From NCBI GenBank assembly GCA_903813345.2, contig CAIIXF020000009.1, positions 18,937,759 to 18,997,758 of the forward strand: 60,000 bases of DNA. Reading direction: 5' to 3'. This document shows positions 1 through 12,505 of this stretch, in pieces. A program made the translations under genes and the position numbers. The first letter of the stretch is position 1. Every line of letters starts with the position of its first letter. This DNA is from Owenia fusiformis (lineage: Eukaryota > Annelida > Polychaeta > Sabellida > Oweniidae). The notes under the pieces were generated by a model. That model had not been told where the DNA came from and ran no database searches. It was given only the letters and a program-made list of their open reading frames with translations.

Positions 1-763
1 ATTTAGCCATAATATTAACACACTCAAAATATTGCGCTGAAGCTTGTAAATATAGTTTTCTGTTAATAAATGCCCAACAAGAAAGGGTAGCACAACGAAT
101 TCAACTTTTTTCGAAAGACTGCAGACTTGACCTGCGAAATTGTAATTTTGGATCACAGTGATGCCTCTAGAGAGGATATCTATCAGAATTACAGATTATA
201 GTGCGCAGAATTATAAAGTCAAACTGACCTCAAAATGGTAGTACACAGTGCACACTGCCATCTTTCAATAAAGTGTGTACTACAGACTTTCGTATACAAA
301 ATACCAGAATGATTGATGTAATACCTGTATGCCATTTCTTCTGGGAGAAGGAAAGTTCCTATATGTATTCCAGGGCGGTAGCCAGGGGGCCTCACCCCCC
401 TCCCCTTGCCAAATATTCGTTCAAAATCATGCAGTTTTTCACCATTCTTAGCACTTTTCGCATGATTTTTTTGCCAAAACTGTCAAAAAGCTCCCCCCCT
501 CTTGGCAAAATCTCCCCCTTGGTAAAACCACTCCCCCAGGTTAATCCAGGATACGGGTCTGTATTCTTACACGAGATTGTTTAAGAACGTAAGGTAGACA
601 TAAGTGCCACCTGTTAAAAGCTAGGAGATCTTTTCTAAGTTATTAAGTCATCAATCAGCAGACTGGTAATTGTATCCCCCACCCACTTCAAACTCCATAC
701 ACTAAGATACTATTACAATTTTATCTGTGTTTATTTGACTGTAGAAGGTGTACATTCATAGCA
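1..763. other. Intergenic DNA, TE fragment
   Basis: No gene is supported here. A stretch around 375-540 contains the motif GGCGGTAGCCAGGGGG followed by C-rich runs and paired sequences (CCCCCTCCCC, CTCCCCCCTCTTGGC). It resembles other fragments in this window at 9,128 and 13,768, where GGGGCGTAGCCAG or its complement also abuts G/C runs, so it is probably the end of a decayed DNA transposon. The open frame at 273-584 crosses this fragment and does not look like a gene. Confidence 0.4.
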
Positions 764-1670
764 TTGAATTGCATTTCATTGCATTGTATTGTATTGTATA
801 GCACATCATTGTATTGTATTGTACAGCATTTTATTGTATTTCACTGCATTGTATTATATTGCACTGCATTGTATTCTATTGTATTATATTGTACTGTATT
901 GCACTGCATTATATTATATTGCACTGCATTGTACTTTATTGCACTGCAGTGTACTACATTGTATTGCACTGCATTGTATTGTATTGCACTGCATTATAAT
1001 GTTTTGCACTGTACCACATTGTGTTGCACTGCATTGTATTGCACTGTATTGAACTGCGATGTATTGTATTGCACTGTATTGTATTGCACTGCACTGAACT
1101 GCGATGTATTGTATTGCACTGCACTGTATTGAACTGCGATGTATTGTATTGCACTGCATTGTATTGCACTGTACCACATTGTATTGCACTGCATTGTATT
1201 GAAATGAACTACATTGTAACTGTATTGTATTTTATTGCACTGTATTGCACTACATTGTATTGCACTGTATTGAACTGCGATGTATTGTATTGCACTGCAT
1301 TGTATTGCACTGTACCACATTGTATTGTACTGCATTGTATTGAAATGAACTACATTGTATTGCACTGCAAGACATTGTTTTGCATTGTATTGCATTGCAC
1401 TGCATTTTATTGTATTATATTGCACTACATTGTATTTTATCATATTGCACTGCATTTTTTGCATCATATTACACTGCTTTGTATTGCATCATATTACACT
1501 ACATTGTATTGCATAATATTGCACTGCATTGTATTGCATCATATTGCTCTACATTGTATTGCATCACATTGCACCGCATTGTATTACATCATATTGCACC
1601 ACATTGTATTGCATCATATTGCACTGCATTGTATTACATCATATTGCACTGCATTGTATTGCATCATATT
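764..1670. repeat. Pentamer-like satellite, (CATTG/TATTG)n
   Basis: About 900 bases are built almost entirely from 5-base words of the types TATTG, CATTG, CACTG and TGCAT. Higher-order units such as TGTATTGCACTGCAT recur many times. In the 3' third (about 1,450-1,665) the pattern shifts to units containing CATCATATTGCAC, showing local homogenisation of a variant. Because units are multiples of five and lack stops in several frames, long open frames rich in Cys, Ile, Leu, Tyr and His appear on both strands. These are artefacts. Confidence 0.9.
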
Positions 1671-2000
1671 CCGTATTTACCATTTCAGTTACAGTTTTAT
1701 TACCTAAAATGTTATTTATAAGATTATAATTTTTAAACATTGAAAATGTTTTATACAATAACACTTAAAAGATATGAAATGGCCCAAAATAATATATTTT
1801 CAATGGAACCCTTTGCAAGGGTCACTTCAACATAACGCCACGTGTAATCTGTATGCATACGCCCTCTTTTAATGAACATTATCTTTGAAACCATATTAGA
1901 ATCGAATCTGATAAAAGTGCGCATGTCCTGGATGTGCTGCGCGCTAGAATACGGAAATCTCAAAGTTCTCCTCGTTAGAGCCATCAATATTATCCAAAAT

Positions 2001-2570
2001 TGTCATTTCGCTGGTTCACTCCGCAGTGTTTCGAAAAAAATCAAATTCGTAGTGCCACGAATTTTTATTCGTTATTTATTCACAGATAATCATTTTTTCA
2101 TCGGGCACTGAATGCCGGAATTTCTGCGCACTTTATTTTAATTAACTTTGCACAACGCGGCCCCTGTAATTCATTCAGTGCGCAATGAAATCTATCTGAC
2201 TGGGCCGCGGTGTGTGATATCACTCCCATGTTAAAACTTCATTCGATTTTGAATTATGTGCAGGTCCCCTATCGCTTTCCGTAAAAATTGTCATTTCGCT
2301 GGTCCACTCCACAGTCTTTCGAAAAAAATCAAATTCGTGGTGCCACGAATTTTTATTCGTTATTTATTCAGAGATAATCATTTTTTCGCGCACTGAATGC
2401 CGGAATTTCTGCGCACTTTATTTTAATTAACTTTGCACAACGCGGCCCCTGTAATTCATTCAGTGCGCGATGAAATCTATCTGACTGAGCCGCGGTGTGT
2501 AATATCACTCCCATGTTAAAACTCCATTCGACTTTGAATTATGCGCAGGTCCCCTATCGCTTTCCGTAGG
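2001..2570. repeat. Tandem duplication of a 288-bp unit
   Basis: Two head-to-tail copies begin at 2,001 and 2,289 (TGTCATTTCGCTGGT..) and end with CCCCTATCGCTTTCCGTA near 2,284 and 2,568. They differ by only scattered substitutions and small indels, which suggests a fairly recent duplication. Each unit contains short inverted words such as TTCGTAGTGCCACGAA and a GC-rich centre (CGCGGCCCCTG .. GGGCCGCGG). No coding potential is evident. Confidence 0.85.
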
Positions 2571-2580
2571 TTTCAATGGC

Positions 2581-3690
2581 CAGACAGACTTTCCGATGCT
2601 GACAATGTTGAGATTGCAAAGGATTGGCACTCTTTCAAATTTATGGAAATGAGATTATTCTAGTTCGTGTGATTGACGAAATAAACATGGAGGAATACGC
2701 ATTCTTGCACACACTTTCTTATTCATGTGAGAACAGGCTTTAAAAGTAAAAATTAAGACATCAAATGTTAAGAGAAACATCCCTTCTCTCGCCCCTTTTC
2801 GTTCCTTCATCCTTTTTGGCTCACACAGTCAGCCTATGGGATCGACTAAGCGGCCTTTCGTCCTAGGTCCTTTTTTGTATGATGTATTGCAGTCTAAACA
2901 CAACGAGAAACACTATATAATAAACATCAATACTACGAGATAATAGATTTATTATCCAAATTGAATAATAACTAATAAGATCTGGTACTGTACGTATTAT
3001 CCGTTGCGGCCATTAACAATTTTACATATCTAATTAACTAAGTAAATAAACATGCGTCGATACAGTCGCAGTTGACTATGAAAAGTTCAATCATCAATCT
3101 TATTTTTATTTTCTTGATTTAAAGATTTATTATGTTTAAAAAAGAAAATGTTTGATTTTTAAGTTCAACCTTTAATTCTTATTATCAAGAACGCTCATGC
3201 AAATTCGCCAACCATGTACATTGTTTGCAGTCTGCGCAAGTTAATGTAAACCATTGTGTATTTTTCGATATACTGTAATACTATTCATTATTTGTAAAAT
3301 TGAACCGAATATAATCTAAAATTAATCAGCTTTAAATACATTATATGTCATGAAAGTTGCCTTAAAACAATACAATTCGTGCGTTTGTAAATGCTCTAAA
3401 GCCCCGCTAGTATATGAACGAATCCTAAATAGAAATGAGTGAAATTCGTTCCCATTAGTGTGTAAACGTTCTACACCGAGACTTCTCCTTTAAATCAAAT
3501 CAGTCCACTAGTCGCCCATTCCAGATATAAGCGTGCAATTGGCATTTGGAAATTTCGAAAATTAAAGTTTCCCCGATTTGTTTGAAAATGATACATGTGA
3601 ATGTACAATATCTTGGGAGGCAGAATTCAAAAAATTGGCAATTAATCATTAACATTATTGATTTTAACAATGGTTGAACTATGGTACCCC
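2581..3690. other. Intergenic DNA, nothing recognised
   Basis: AT-rich sequence without a credible ORF, splice-linked exon, RNA gene or repeat that I can recognise. Confidence 0.4.
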
Positions 3691-3699
3691 TTTATTTGA

Positions 3700-6300
3700 A
3701 AAAGTCAACATGTTATGTACGTATCTATGTTTTATTCGAGATTAGGGTACTATATCGCAATTGAGGATATAACAAATCGGATAATGCATCCATTTTTTAT
3801 TTTTACTATGGTTTTCTAGTAACTGTACACATGAATATTTTTCCTCAATGCCTTTTATATTTTTAAACCAAACGTTAGTTTTCATTAACTATCAAATGAA
3901 ATTTTTCATTTATGGAACTTCTAAAAAATACAATATCTTTGATTATGCCTTAGTCAATAACAAGGAAATCATGTTATCCAATTTTCTTTTTAAATGCAGT
4001 CTGAAGATCTTTTTGTTAGATACAAATTCCTTCGTACTGTATACATAGTCACGGTTAAGTCACAACTGTCCCCGAAATCAAATACTGAATAATAACGTAC
4101 AAAACTATGATTTCTTATCAGACGACATTGGTGGTTTATGATACAAAAAATGAATTAACACTATCGGACAGGTACAATCTCATTCAATAACGCACTGACC
4201 TATAATATAGACAGCAATTTTCATAAACTTTTGATTGTTCTAAGATTATAAAGTAAAAGTATAACGTACATAACTTTAATATCACATCAGTTTAAGTGAT
4301 CTCATTTTATGAACTAGTTGATATGATCATCACTCAATAGCTTTTCTCACTTGTGTTGATATTAACTCGTTGACTAAATGATATCACTCAGAATGTTGTG
4401 ATATTGCATAATATATAAATTTAAGCTGCACTTCCAGCATTGACAATGTCAAACAAGAATAGTCACGTTAATTAGTCTCTTTATTCGTACTCATCATCTG
4501 TACGATATAGGTTACATATCACCAGCCGTTATTTCAACATCCGACCAAATTTGCCTCCGGCTCATTGCTCGACATTTATTTCACAAAGTACTCGGGTTTT
4601 GACCACCCATTTAATATCTTCTTAATCTGGCCATTGGAAAAACTGTTATCCTCTCCGTCATCAACTTAACTTTCTCATCTTCAACATCATGATCAGTTTC
4701 ATCATAGTTCATTGTATTGAATGATATACCGGTTTTCATCATATATTTCGGTAACGAAATCATCAAATTAGCAATCTGAATCTGTTTGAGCAGATGAATG
4801 ACATCAACGACGTCAGTTATATTATTGGCAGCCCTTAGGAGTTTTGTTATCGTCAATTTGTCATTGGAATCACCATGTTTGCCAACGTCACAACATTACT
4901 TACTGCAGAAATGTTTGGATCTTTGAATTTGGGTATTAGAGTGTCAATAAAACGAAACAGAGTACATGTAGTTGTGGACTTTCTTCGGAAACTAGGATCT
5001 CAAAATGTTTGTGCTTCAGTTCTTTGTCTTCTTTCCAATATAACAGTTGGAAAAGAGTCAATCCGGGCAGATGGTTCCAGTTCGGATCCTTTACTTCTGT
5101 AGATTTAGGAGAGTTTTCATCATTACAAACATTCTGTGGTCTTTCAAAATGTTCTTCATGTGCTTTAACTCACTTTAATACTGATGCCTTATTCTTTCCA
5201 CGTGTCAAATTCAACTCAAGTGTTGGAAAATTCAAGAGAACAAATTTCTCTTGTTCAACTTCCACAATTTGCAATATTCTCTGTACCTTGTTTCTCCTGT
5301 ACCTTTATTTGTTTCCATTGACCAAATTTGAACGAAAGCTGTATCTTATCTTGAATTTCTTGAATTGTTGGTCCAAGTTCATTTTTGACAAATGTTTCCA
5401 GATTTACTGGTACATCAATGTTGGTCTTCCATAATGCTTTGAGGATTAGGGTCGTGTTCTGATGTCAAATACATAGACATATTGAACGATTTAGGAATGA
5501 CACAAGTTAAATTATATTTTGGCCTCATACTATAGAAAATATAGTGATTTTGACATCATTGGGGTTTTCTGCGCAGACAGAATTTCAAGTATAGATTTTA
5601 TTTAAAAATATTCCATTCAAATATGGCAGCAGGAAGAGGTAACATAAAATTGTTATGTACGTTATCAATTCGAACGTACATAACCAGACAGTTTTTCGTA
5701 GTATAGAATCAAACAGTGCCAATTTACTCTATGTACCAATTAAACAACTTAGTCTATAAGTAATTGGTACCTATATAATCTCAAACTATTCATCAATAAA
5801 TTTTCGACAAGACTGTCATCTTGGAGAGGCTGTTTATCCATCTATTTCTACGTATTTATGCTTAATACCCATTTTAAATTTACATAATTTACTGGCTGGC
5901 ATTGTGGCGAATTCAAATAACCCGCGTGTACAATTTTGAATTGAGCTAGCCCTGAATTCTGGGCTTAGATTCGTAAAATCGAGTACATAACAATGCCGTA
6001 CATAACGATACCGTACATAACAATATTGCTTATAAATCCATGTATGCTAAAAACAAAGAATTTCAGATTCGGTTCAAAATGTGCTATAAGATGCTTAGAG
6101 ACTATGTTAACATATAAGCGTAGCAAAAATGCCAACAGTTCCAGTTCTTTTCTGTAATACCAATAACGTACGTAACATCCTTAACCATACGCTTGAGAAA
6201 TTGATCATTAATTGATTATATTTTGAAAATCTGATTATATTCTCGTAAACAACTTATTTATGTTGTTTGGCATACCAAATGTAAGTATTATGTTATGTAA
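3700..6300. mobile_element. Putative decayed DNA transposon with GTACATAAC motifs
   Basis: The 9-base word GTACATAAC, or its complement GTTATGTAC, and close variants recur at about 3,710, 4,093, 4,264, 5,653, 5,681, 5,983, 6,001, 6,014, 6,168 and 6,292. They flank a central region that holds a broken minus-strand ORF. Clustered short motifs on both sides of an ORF are typical of subterminal transposase-binding sites in DNA transposons. The array near 5,650-5,690 has the layout GTTATGTACG-TTATCAATTCG-AACGTACATAAC. That resembles the array at 46,155-46,187 inside the 2.15-kb element, so the two may be related. I could not define terminal repeats or a target duplication, so the boundaries are approximate. 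Confidence 0.35.
4614..5430 (-). pseudogene. Broken minus-strand ORF, unrecognised
   Basis: Read on the minus strand, this stretch gives protein-like segments in alternating frames separated by stops and frame changes. One segment near 5,410-5,290 contains NLETFVKNELGPTIQEIQDK. Another near 5,120-5,020 contains DPNWNHLPGLTLFQ. The last, 4,856-4,614, is open for 81 codons, includes LLRAANNITDVVDVIHLL and is acidic near DETDHDVEDEK. The pieces together span about 270 codons. I do not recognise the family. Its position between clusters of GTACATAAC motifs suggests the remnant of an element-encoded protein, but a decayed host gene is not excluded. No intact start or continuous frame exists. Confidence 0.35.
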
Positions 6301-7224
6301 ATTAACAAGATAATTGGTCATTTTAGTATAGCAATTAATTTATTGCACCACAGTCGTTTAAAAAACAGTAAGGGCCTATGGTATATAAAACCTGATTTAA
6401 AACTTCACTGATGATGTTAGCAAATATTTCTTGAATAAGTTTCAATAAAAAGTACAAGTATCTATTTTTTCTGATTTTTCTCTTTACCTTCCCCTAAAAA
6501 TTCAAGCAAGGGGGCGTGGCACATAACACTTCAGTTGTTGAACTTGTTGCTAGGGTCAAATAGAAAATGTGTATCATTATAGCAAAAAGTATTATTCTAA
6601 ATAAATCTTAACACTATTTGTGACATCATGATATGCTAAACATATTCATTATCTACCATTTTATATTTTTTACAGCTTATCATTGCCATACCCCATAAAA
6701 CTGTTTAGGGTATGTGTGGTCAGCAATAGGAAATACATGTATGTGTACTTTCACATTAACATTTTTCAAAATTGTATTTCAGATGCCATTCTATTCTTAT
6801 GTTGTTCATGTAGTTATGGTATGTTAAGAATGAATTATGATGATAATATGTTATATTACACTCCCCATCATAAGTTTTGTAACTGGAAGTCCCCCTTTGA
6901 ATCACTTATTAAAGTTTTTCATGCTGTTTGGCAATTTTAAACAAGACATCAAGCTTTTGGAATAAAGCAATAAGGAACAAAATCAAGGTTCAAACATTGA
7001 CAGACCTTAATATGTAATCATATGAAAACTTGCAGTTGCCAACCTTATAGAGGGGGTGTATAAGTATTATATGTGTCATAAATTGTTTAGTTGTAGAAAC
7101 CTGAAGCCAAAGGAAATAATAGTGCTATACATTCTCTCAAAGACAGTGATCAATTCCTTGGCATTGGGTTTGTCTACATTACTTATATGATATGTGACAA
7201 CGCGAGTTTGGTCCTAAGGCCAAC

Positions 7225-7365
7225 ATATTCCAATGGTGCAGAATCCCACTCGACCCATCAAGTTCCACCATGCCATATCGAGTCCCACAATGTCCCAAGA
7301 GACCTTGTTAACTTTGCCCCATTGAGTCTCATCGAGTCCCTCAATATCCCATCGAGTCCCATGGA
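7225..7365. repeat. Imperfect ATCGAGTCCC minirepeat
   Basis: Within the centre of the 3.9-kb element, words of the type ATCGAGTCCC, ACTCGACCC, ATTGAGTCTC and AATGTCCCA recur about every 10-20 bases. This is a degenerate short tandem repeat. The open frame across it has no recognisable domain. Confidence 0.4.
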
Positions 7366-7989
7366 AATGATGTAATTTTGTTTAGAAGGTTTTGTCAAGG
7401 TCATTTTGATCCCAAGTTAGCTTAATGAAGTCCAACAGATTTCCATGAGGTCCCATCCAATGTCAAAATCAATGGAGGTCCCATTGTGCCGTATTGGTAT
7501 ATGTTAGGCTTTAGCAAAGTAACTTCCTTTGATTCATCAAATCGTTAAAAAGGAAAAGTTGTCAAAATTTTGTAAGAGCGTGATCATTTGGACCGATTTC
7601 ACTTGTCTGGTACGGATATTTTAGTTTTACTGGAACTGAGCGGGCTAGTGCCATTCATAATATCTTCAAATAAACTTTTTCTCCTGGATTCAATTCATGA
7701 CCACATGTTACTACAGAATCCATAGGATCCTCGGGGATGAGCCATTCCATGGTCACTTGGCCTTGGATTGAATTTCTTTAACTGGTGAATAGGTTTATTA
7801 TGAAGGGGTTTCCATGATAACATATGGTCTTGGAAAAACAGATTCCAAAAGTCAATGGGAGTGACAAAACATAAGTAATGCTTAATAACTGAGTGTGGAT
7901 TGGTTGATCCCAAGATATTATCAGTCAGTACTATAACAGTTAGCAGGGAACAAAAACTGGAACTTACTGTTACGCGGTAATCACAATAC

Positions 7990-8565
7990 AAAATATGTCA
8001 TATTCCGCGATGAATATGGCATATTCACTTGCGGTGTATGATAGATTCACCTGCGGTATATTGCATACACACTAACCAATGAGAATGTGATATGGAAGTA
8101 CGCAATTGTCAATTGCTTAGATTGAACGAACAAGTTAAACATTATAAATTATTATAATGATTACTGAATCAACAGCACTGTATATCAAATATTTTAACTT
8201 AGAATATATTAACTTAGCAGAAGTATCAGTCACCAATCTCGTGCAATAAACTTACTCAATCAATCCAAGATTGATACATTAGTACTAGACGCACTAACTA
8301 TATTGGTAATCCAGTGTAGTTTTACATTTAGAGTCGATTCTCGCAACCAATCAAATCAAGGCTTTCTGTATCACGTTTTCACCTGCGGTATATGTCATAT
8401 TCACCTGCGGCATATGGCATATTCCGCAAGTGAGCATGACATATTCCGCAGGTGAGTATGGGGTATTCACTGAAATCAATGTATCGCATATTCACTGTGG
8501 AATATCGCATACTTACCTGCAGAATATGCCATACACTGCAGGTGAGTATGGCATATTCACCCGTA
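7990..8565. repeat. CATATTCACCTGCGGTATATG inverted motif cluster
   Basis: A motif of about 20 bases close to CATATTCACCTGCGGTAT is repeated in both orientations at about 7,998-8,062 and 8,375-8,565. Complementary copies read TATTCCGCAGGTGAGTATG. Adjacent direct and inverted copies can pair into several alternative hairpins. The cluster sits in the interior of the 3.9-kb inverted-repeat element. I cannot assign a function. Confidence 0.6.
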
Positions 8566-9127
8566 TCACAAATACTGCGCAACCATGAATGTATGCCATA
8601 TACAGCATAACACTTTCTGTCGATCATGCTGCTCCATGAATAATGAGTCATCTGTACAAAGCATAATCATGGTGGTAGAAGCAAATGAGAACCCATTTAG
8701 ATTGAAAATTCTGATAATTAGCCATCTTGATTCTCAAGGTTTCAATTGCTCCAACTGTATAATAACATGGAAGTCGAAGATGATAATAAGCTCCATTAAA
8801 TACTTACTATGGAGGTGATGACTTATGACATCAGAAAGAGTTTATCATAATTATCAAGAATACTTCACTGGTTGAAAGAGATGCTAAAAGATAAGGTGAA
8901 AGTGAAATTGATTCCAATATTGAGATTTTAAAAATCTATTTCTCTGTTTTGGTGCATAAATACAAAGGAGGTCACTTTGCTGGGGCTTCTTAACTCTTCT
9001 ATCTACAGCTAGGGATACAATTGTTTGCTGTACAAAGTACGATCAATTCCCTTGATACTATGTGAAGTATAACTATTGGGTGCTAGACTAGCAGTGAAAC
9101 ATTATCTCCAATTCCTTAGGGACAATA

Positions 9128-9312
9128 GGGGCGTAGCCAGCTTTGGTTCAGTGGGGGTTTGATTGCCAAATTTTTTTCGGTTTTCAGTCAGGGGGATGCG
9201 ACTATGGCATAAAAAAGCTATATAAGCATTATAAAACTCTTCTTCTATCTCATGGTTATATTTTTATTATTGGTTATTGGGGGGGGGGGTGCGATCCTAT
9301 TGCACCCCCTGT
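9128..9312. mobile_element. TE fragment with poly-G tract
   Basis: The segment starts with GGGGCGTAGCCAG and ends with a G-run followed by GTGCGATCC and CACCCCCTGTCTATGG. A related sequence occurs at 13,690-13,785 (TCTTCTATCTAATGGTTC, then a G-run, then GCGATCGCACCC and CCTGGCTACGCCTAT). The two copies share the block TCTTCTATCT(C/A)ATGGTT followed by TTGGTTAT and the G-run. The complementary GGGGCGTAGCCAG and CTGGCTACGCC ends suggest the terminal repeats of one non-autonomous element family. Confidence 0.5.
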
Positions 9313-10224
9313 CTATGGACAAGATGTATTACTTTGACATAAAAAACATACACATCTTGTTATGTTCTACAGACTACAACTAAACAATTTATGACATATA
9401 TACAATACGAAGTGTGCAAACTGCAACCAGGCTCCGAGAAACTCTGGCTCTTAATCATTTGGTGTTACAATTTGTTATTATATAGCTTATTATTTGCAGC
9501 AACAATAGGAGTCTTGTTGCAGTTTACATGGACCCTATACTATAAAGCATGTACACCCCCTCCATAAGTTTGGCAACTGGAAGTTATTATATGATAGCAT
9601 ATCAAAGTCTGTCATATTTAAAACTTGATTATGTTCCTTATTATCTGATTTCAGATACTTCGATTTCATATGCCATAAATAAACAGGCTTTAATAAGTGA
9701 TTCAAAGGGGTTTGAGTTGCCAAACTTATGATGTTAAGTGCTATCATTCATAAACATAAACCATAACTACATGAACAACATTAGGAAAGAATGGCACCCG
9801 AAATACAGTTTTGAAAAATGTTATTAGTACACATACATGTATTTCCAATTGCTGACCACACATACCCTAAATAGTTTTATGGTTTATGGCAATGATAAGC
9901 TGTAAAAAATATAAAATGATAGATAATGAATATGTTTAGCATATTATGATGTCACATATAGTGTTAAGATTTTTTTAGAATAACACTTTTTGCTATAATG
10001 ATACATATTTTCTATTTGACCCTAGCAAAAAGTTCAACAACTGAAGTGTAAGGTGCCACGCCCCCTTTCTTGAATTTTTAGGGGAAGGTTAAGAGAAAGA
10101 TCAGAAAAAATAGATGCATGCACTTTTTATTAAAACTTATGCAAGAAATATTTGCTAACATCATCAGTGAAGTTTTTAATCAGGTTTTATACACCGTAGG
10201 CCCTTACTGTTTTTTAAATGACTG

Positions 10225-11996
10225 ATAAACTATCGACTGATTAAGAAATTTTGAGGAGAAATGATGTACTTTTAGGGACAAATTATCCCATATCTCTACC
10301 AAATTTTGTTGGATAAGACCCAAACTTTCAGGAATTCTTCATACATGCCTTATTGATATACTAACAATGTTTCATTACAATTGCAACATCCTCAATTGAG
10401 ATATTAAATAGTTTCAAGCATATGGTCAAACTCTGATTCGAAAATGATAAAATTTGCTGACTCAGCACTTTTGAGCCTGCTTTGCAAGGGTTCACAAACT
10501 TTTTTTTACATGCCTTGGGGTCCCCTACAAGAATCTAAAGTCAAATTGAATCTAGGTGTTTTGGACACAAATCGCCTTGGCCGTAGCACTAAAAATAAAA
10601 CTTTATTCCTCTCAATTTACATAAAAATGAAACAGATTAGATTCGAATCTCAGTCACACCAGCACCACTGGTCAAAGGAAGTACAAATATCTATATTAAT
10701 CAAATGTCTGAGAATTTGATAACTGTCTGGGATCCAATGTTAATCTTATTGAAGCAAACTAAGAAAAGTATAAAGATGAATTTTAAACGTTTAGAGGGAA
10801 AAGTCAAATATGCATTGTAACCCTAAAAATAATTCATTAAAGTGTCGCACACATTTTATAACATTTATATAAATAAAACAAATGCCGATATGAATTCATT
10901 ATAGGGCACTATTAGGGTTTCGCTAAACGGCCCTTGCAATAAAAACGCATCGAAGCAGGGAATGCTTGGAAAATTCTTCCGAGACTGACTTTTGTTATTT
11001 CAAAATTGAAATATGCCTAATTCCTATGAACACGCGATCTTTTTCCCTGGGTTTTACTCTATTTTAGATTTACTAGAAAAATGTTTATATGATGATTGCG
11101 TTTGCTTCTCACGAGTTCATTGAACCGTTCAGTCATAAAACTTTAGAGATCAAAAGACTAATTAGGCACCTGATTGCGAAAGTTTGATTGCATTTCGATC
11201 GCCGGGATTTTACAAACATATTGTTTAAGTAGTGATCGTGTTCTTGGGGTCTTGATAACTTCCTATTTTAAGTTTTGGGTTGAAAGCAATGAGTATGTCG
11301 GACTTTCTCAAGTCCACATAATGAAACAATATCCCTTTATATTAGTCCAATCGGAATTTGCATAAACATACCAGTTTTATATTGCAAAAAGAACCCTGAC
11401 TCCCAAGCTGTGCGACTTCTGGCAACCGCTACACCTATATTCCCGGGGAAAACGCTTTTAGAAAAATTGTCAAATATGGTCGTGTGTGGGCAAACACGGA
11501 GGAGGAGGAGGAGAGGGGTGCGTGCATTGTGTGGGACCCTTCATCAGTTGTGTACCTTATTTTTTGTATGAATTTCTTCCGAATAGTTATGCTAGAGGGG
11601 TTCTGATATTTATTTCTGTTTTCAAATGAAATAATTTCACCCTTGCCCGACTGACTAGTAGATAATTCACGAATCAAATAGCATGGAGATCAGATAATCA
11701 GATTGATTCGTATTTTCGCAATCAGATGAATAAACTTATTGTTTTCTCTGATTAAAAGGCGGTTTGAAGCTACTTTTACAGGATTTGTAAATTCGCAATC
11801 AGACTGGCTTATTTTAATATTTAGTCAGTGCAAGAGGAGGGGACTATAATGTAGAAAATTGTTTTGATTTCGACACTAACTGAATAATTTATCACAATTG
11901 TTGAATAAGCAAACAGAAACAGGTTTAAAAATGAGAATAGAGGCAAAAAAGTCTATACATAAAATGTAATTAAAACCCCGGATTAAAACCCGGAAA
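10225..11996. other. Intergenic DNA, nothing recognised
   Basis: AT-rich sequence. Short open frames at 10,444-10,719, 11,174-11,365 and 11,435-11,677 have no recognisable domain, no splice context and no repeat relationship that I can see. Confidence 0.35.
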
Positions 11997-12178
11997 TTAA
12001 AAGCAATTTTAGACTGTTAGATGATCTCTTCTGTAACCAAGGTGATGTTGGTACACTTCCGCCGTTAGAAAAACAAAGACTAAGACAAAGACTATATAGC
12101 AATTAATCCTTTTGTAATCATTAAATGTTAGATTCTTATTATTTTGTTGGACAATGTTCAGACTTCTGACCAAGATTA
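11997..12178 (+). repeat. Direct repeat, copy 1 (about 182 bp)
   Basis: AATTAAAAGCAATTTTAGAC starts a block that is repeated about 509 bases downstream at 12,506-12,687. The shared sequence includes TGTTAGATGATCTCTT, GGTGATGTTGGTACACTTCC, GCAATTAATCCTTTTG and CATTAAATGTTAGATTCTTAT. The copies show moderate divergence. Direct copies with about 330 bases between them could be a solo duplication or paired ends of a decayed element. There is no coding signal. Confidence 0.7.
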
Positions 12179-12505
12179 AATCATTTATGTTTATATTTAA
12201 AAAATAGTATTTCAATCAGACAGACGTTCTAATGAGTTAGAAAAATACATTTGTCCATTTCCTCTCAAGAAGTTTTCAAAGGTAATCAAGTCGATTTGTT
12301 TGAGTGTTTAGCATTGTTTTTCATAACTTGACGCTTCCATGAACAGAATGACTTTGAAATGTGTTTTTATAATTTTAGCTTTTATACGGACATGCTTATT
12401 GTATATTTCTATATGAACGTTGTAGTTGTGTGATGTAACATCACCCCCCCCCCCCAAATTACAGGTATACAAATTTTGGTCGGAATGCATTATGATTAAC
12501 TTGCA

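Larger units (their letters stand above)
6351..10224. mobile_element. 3.9-kb inverted-repeat element
   Basis: The left arm (about 6,351-7,097) and right arm (about 9,375-10,224) are inverted copies of each other. Matching landmarks include the ends (CAGTCGTTTAAAAAACAG at 6,351 against the complement of 10,207-10,224), TAGCAAATATTTCTTG near 6,419, CCACACATACCCTAAA near 9,858 against its complement near 6,708, and the inner block ATAAATTGTTTAGTTGTAG near 7,078. The arms diverge by substitutions and small indels, so the insertion is not young. The 2.3-kb centre has no transposase that I can see. No convincing target duplication was found: the flanks are TTGCACCA and ATAAACTA. This fits a fold-back or large non-autonomous DNA element. 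Confidence 0.7.

Noticed and set aside
273-584. 103-codon ORF
   Set aside because: It starts at a non-ATG codon, crosses a C-rich transposon fragment and shows no domain.
914-1707. Long Cys/Tyr/Ile/His-rich open frames on both strands
   Set aside because: They arise from the 5-base satellite, in which several frames lack stops. There is no domain, no splice context, and mirrored frames exist on both strands.
4875-5434. Plus-strand ORFs of 75 and 141 codons
   Set aside because: They lie opposite minus-strand segments that look more protein-like. The plus-strand translations are Cys/Phe/Ser-rich without motifs.
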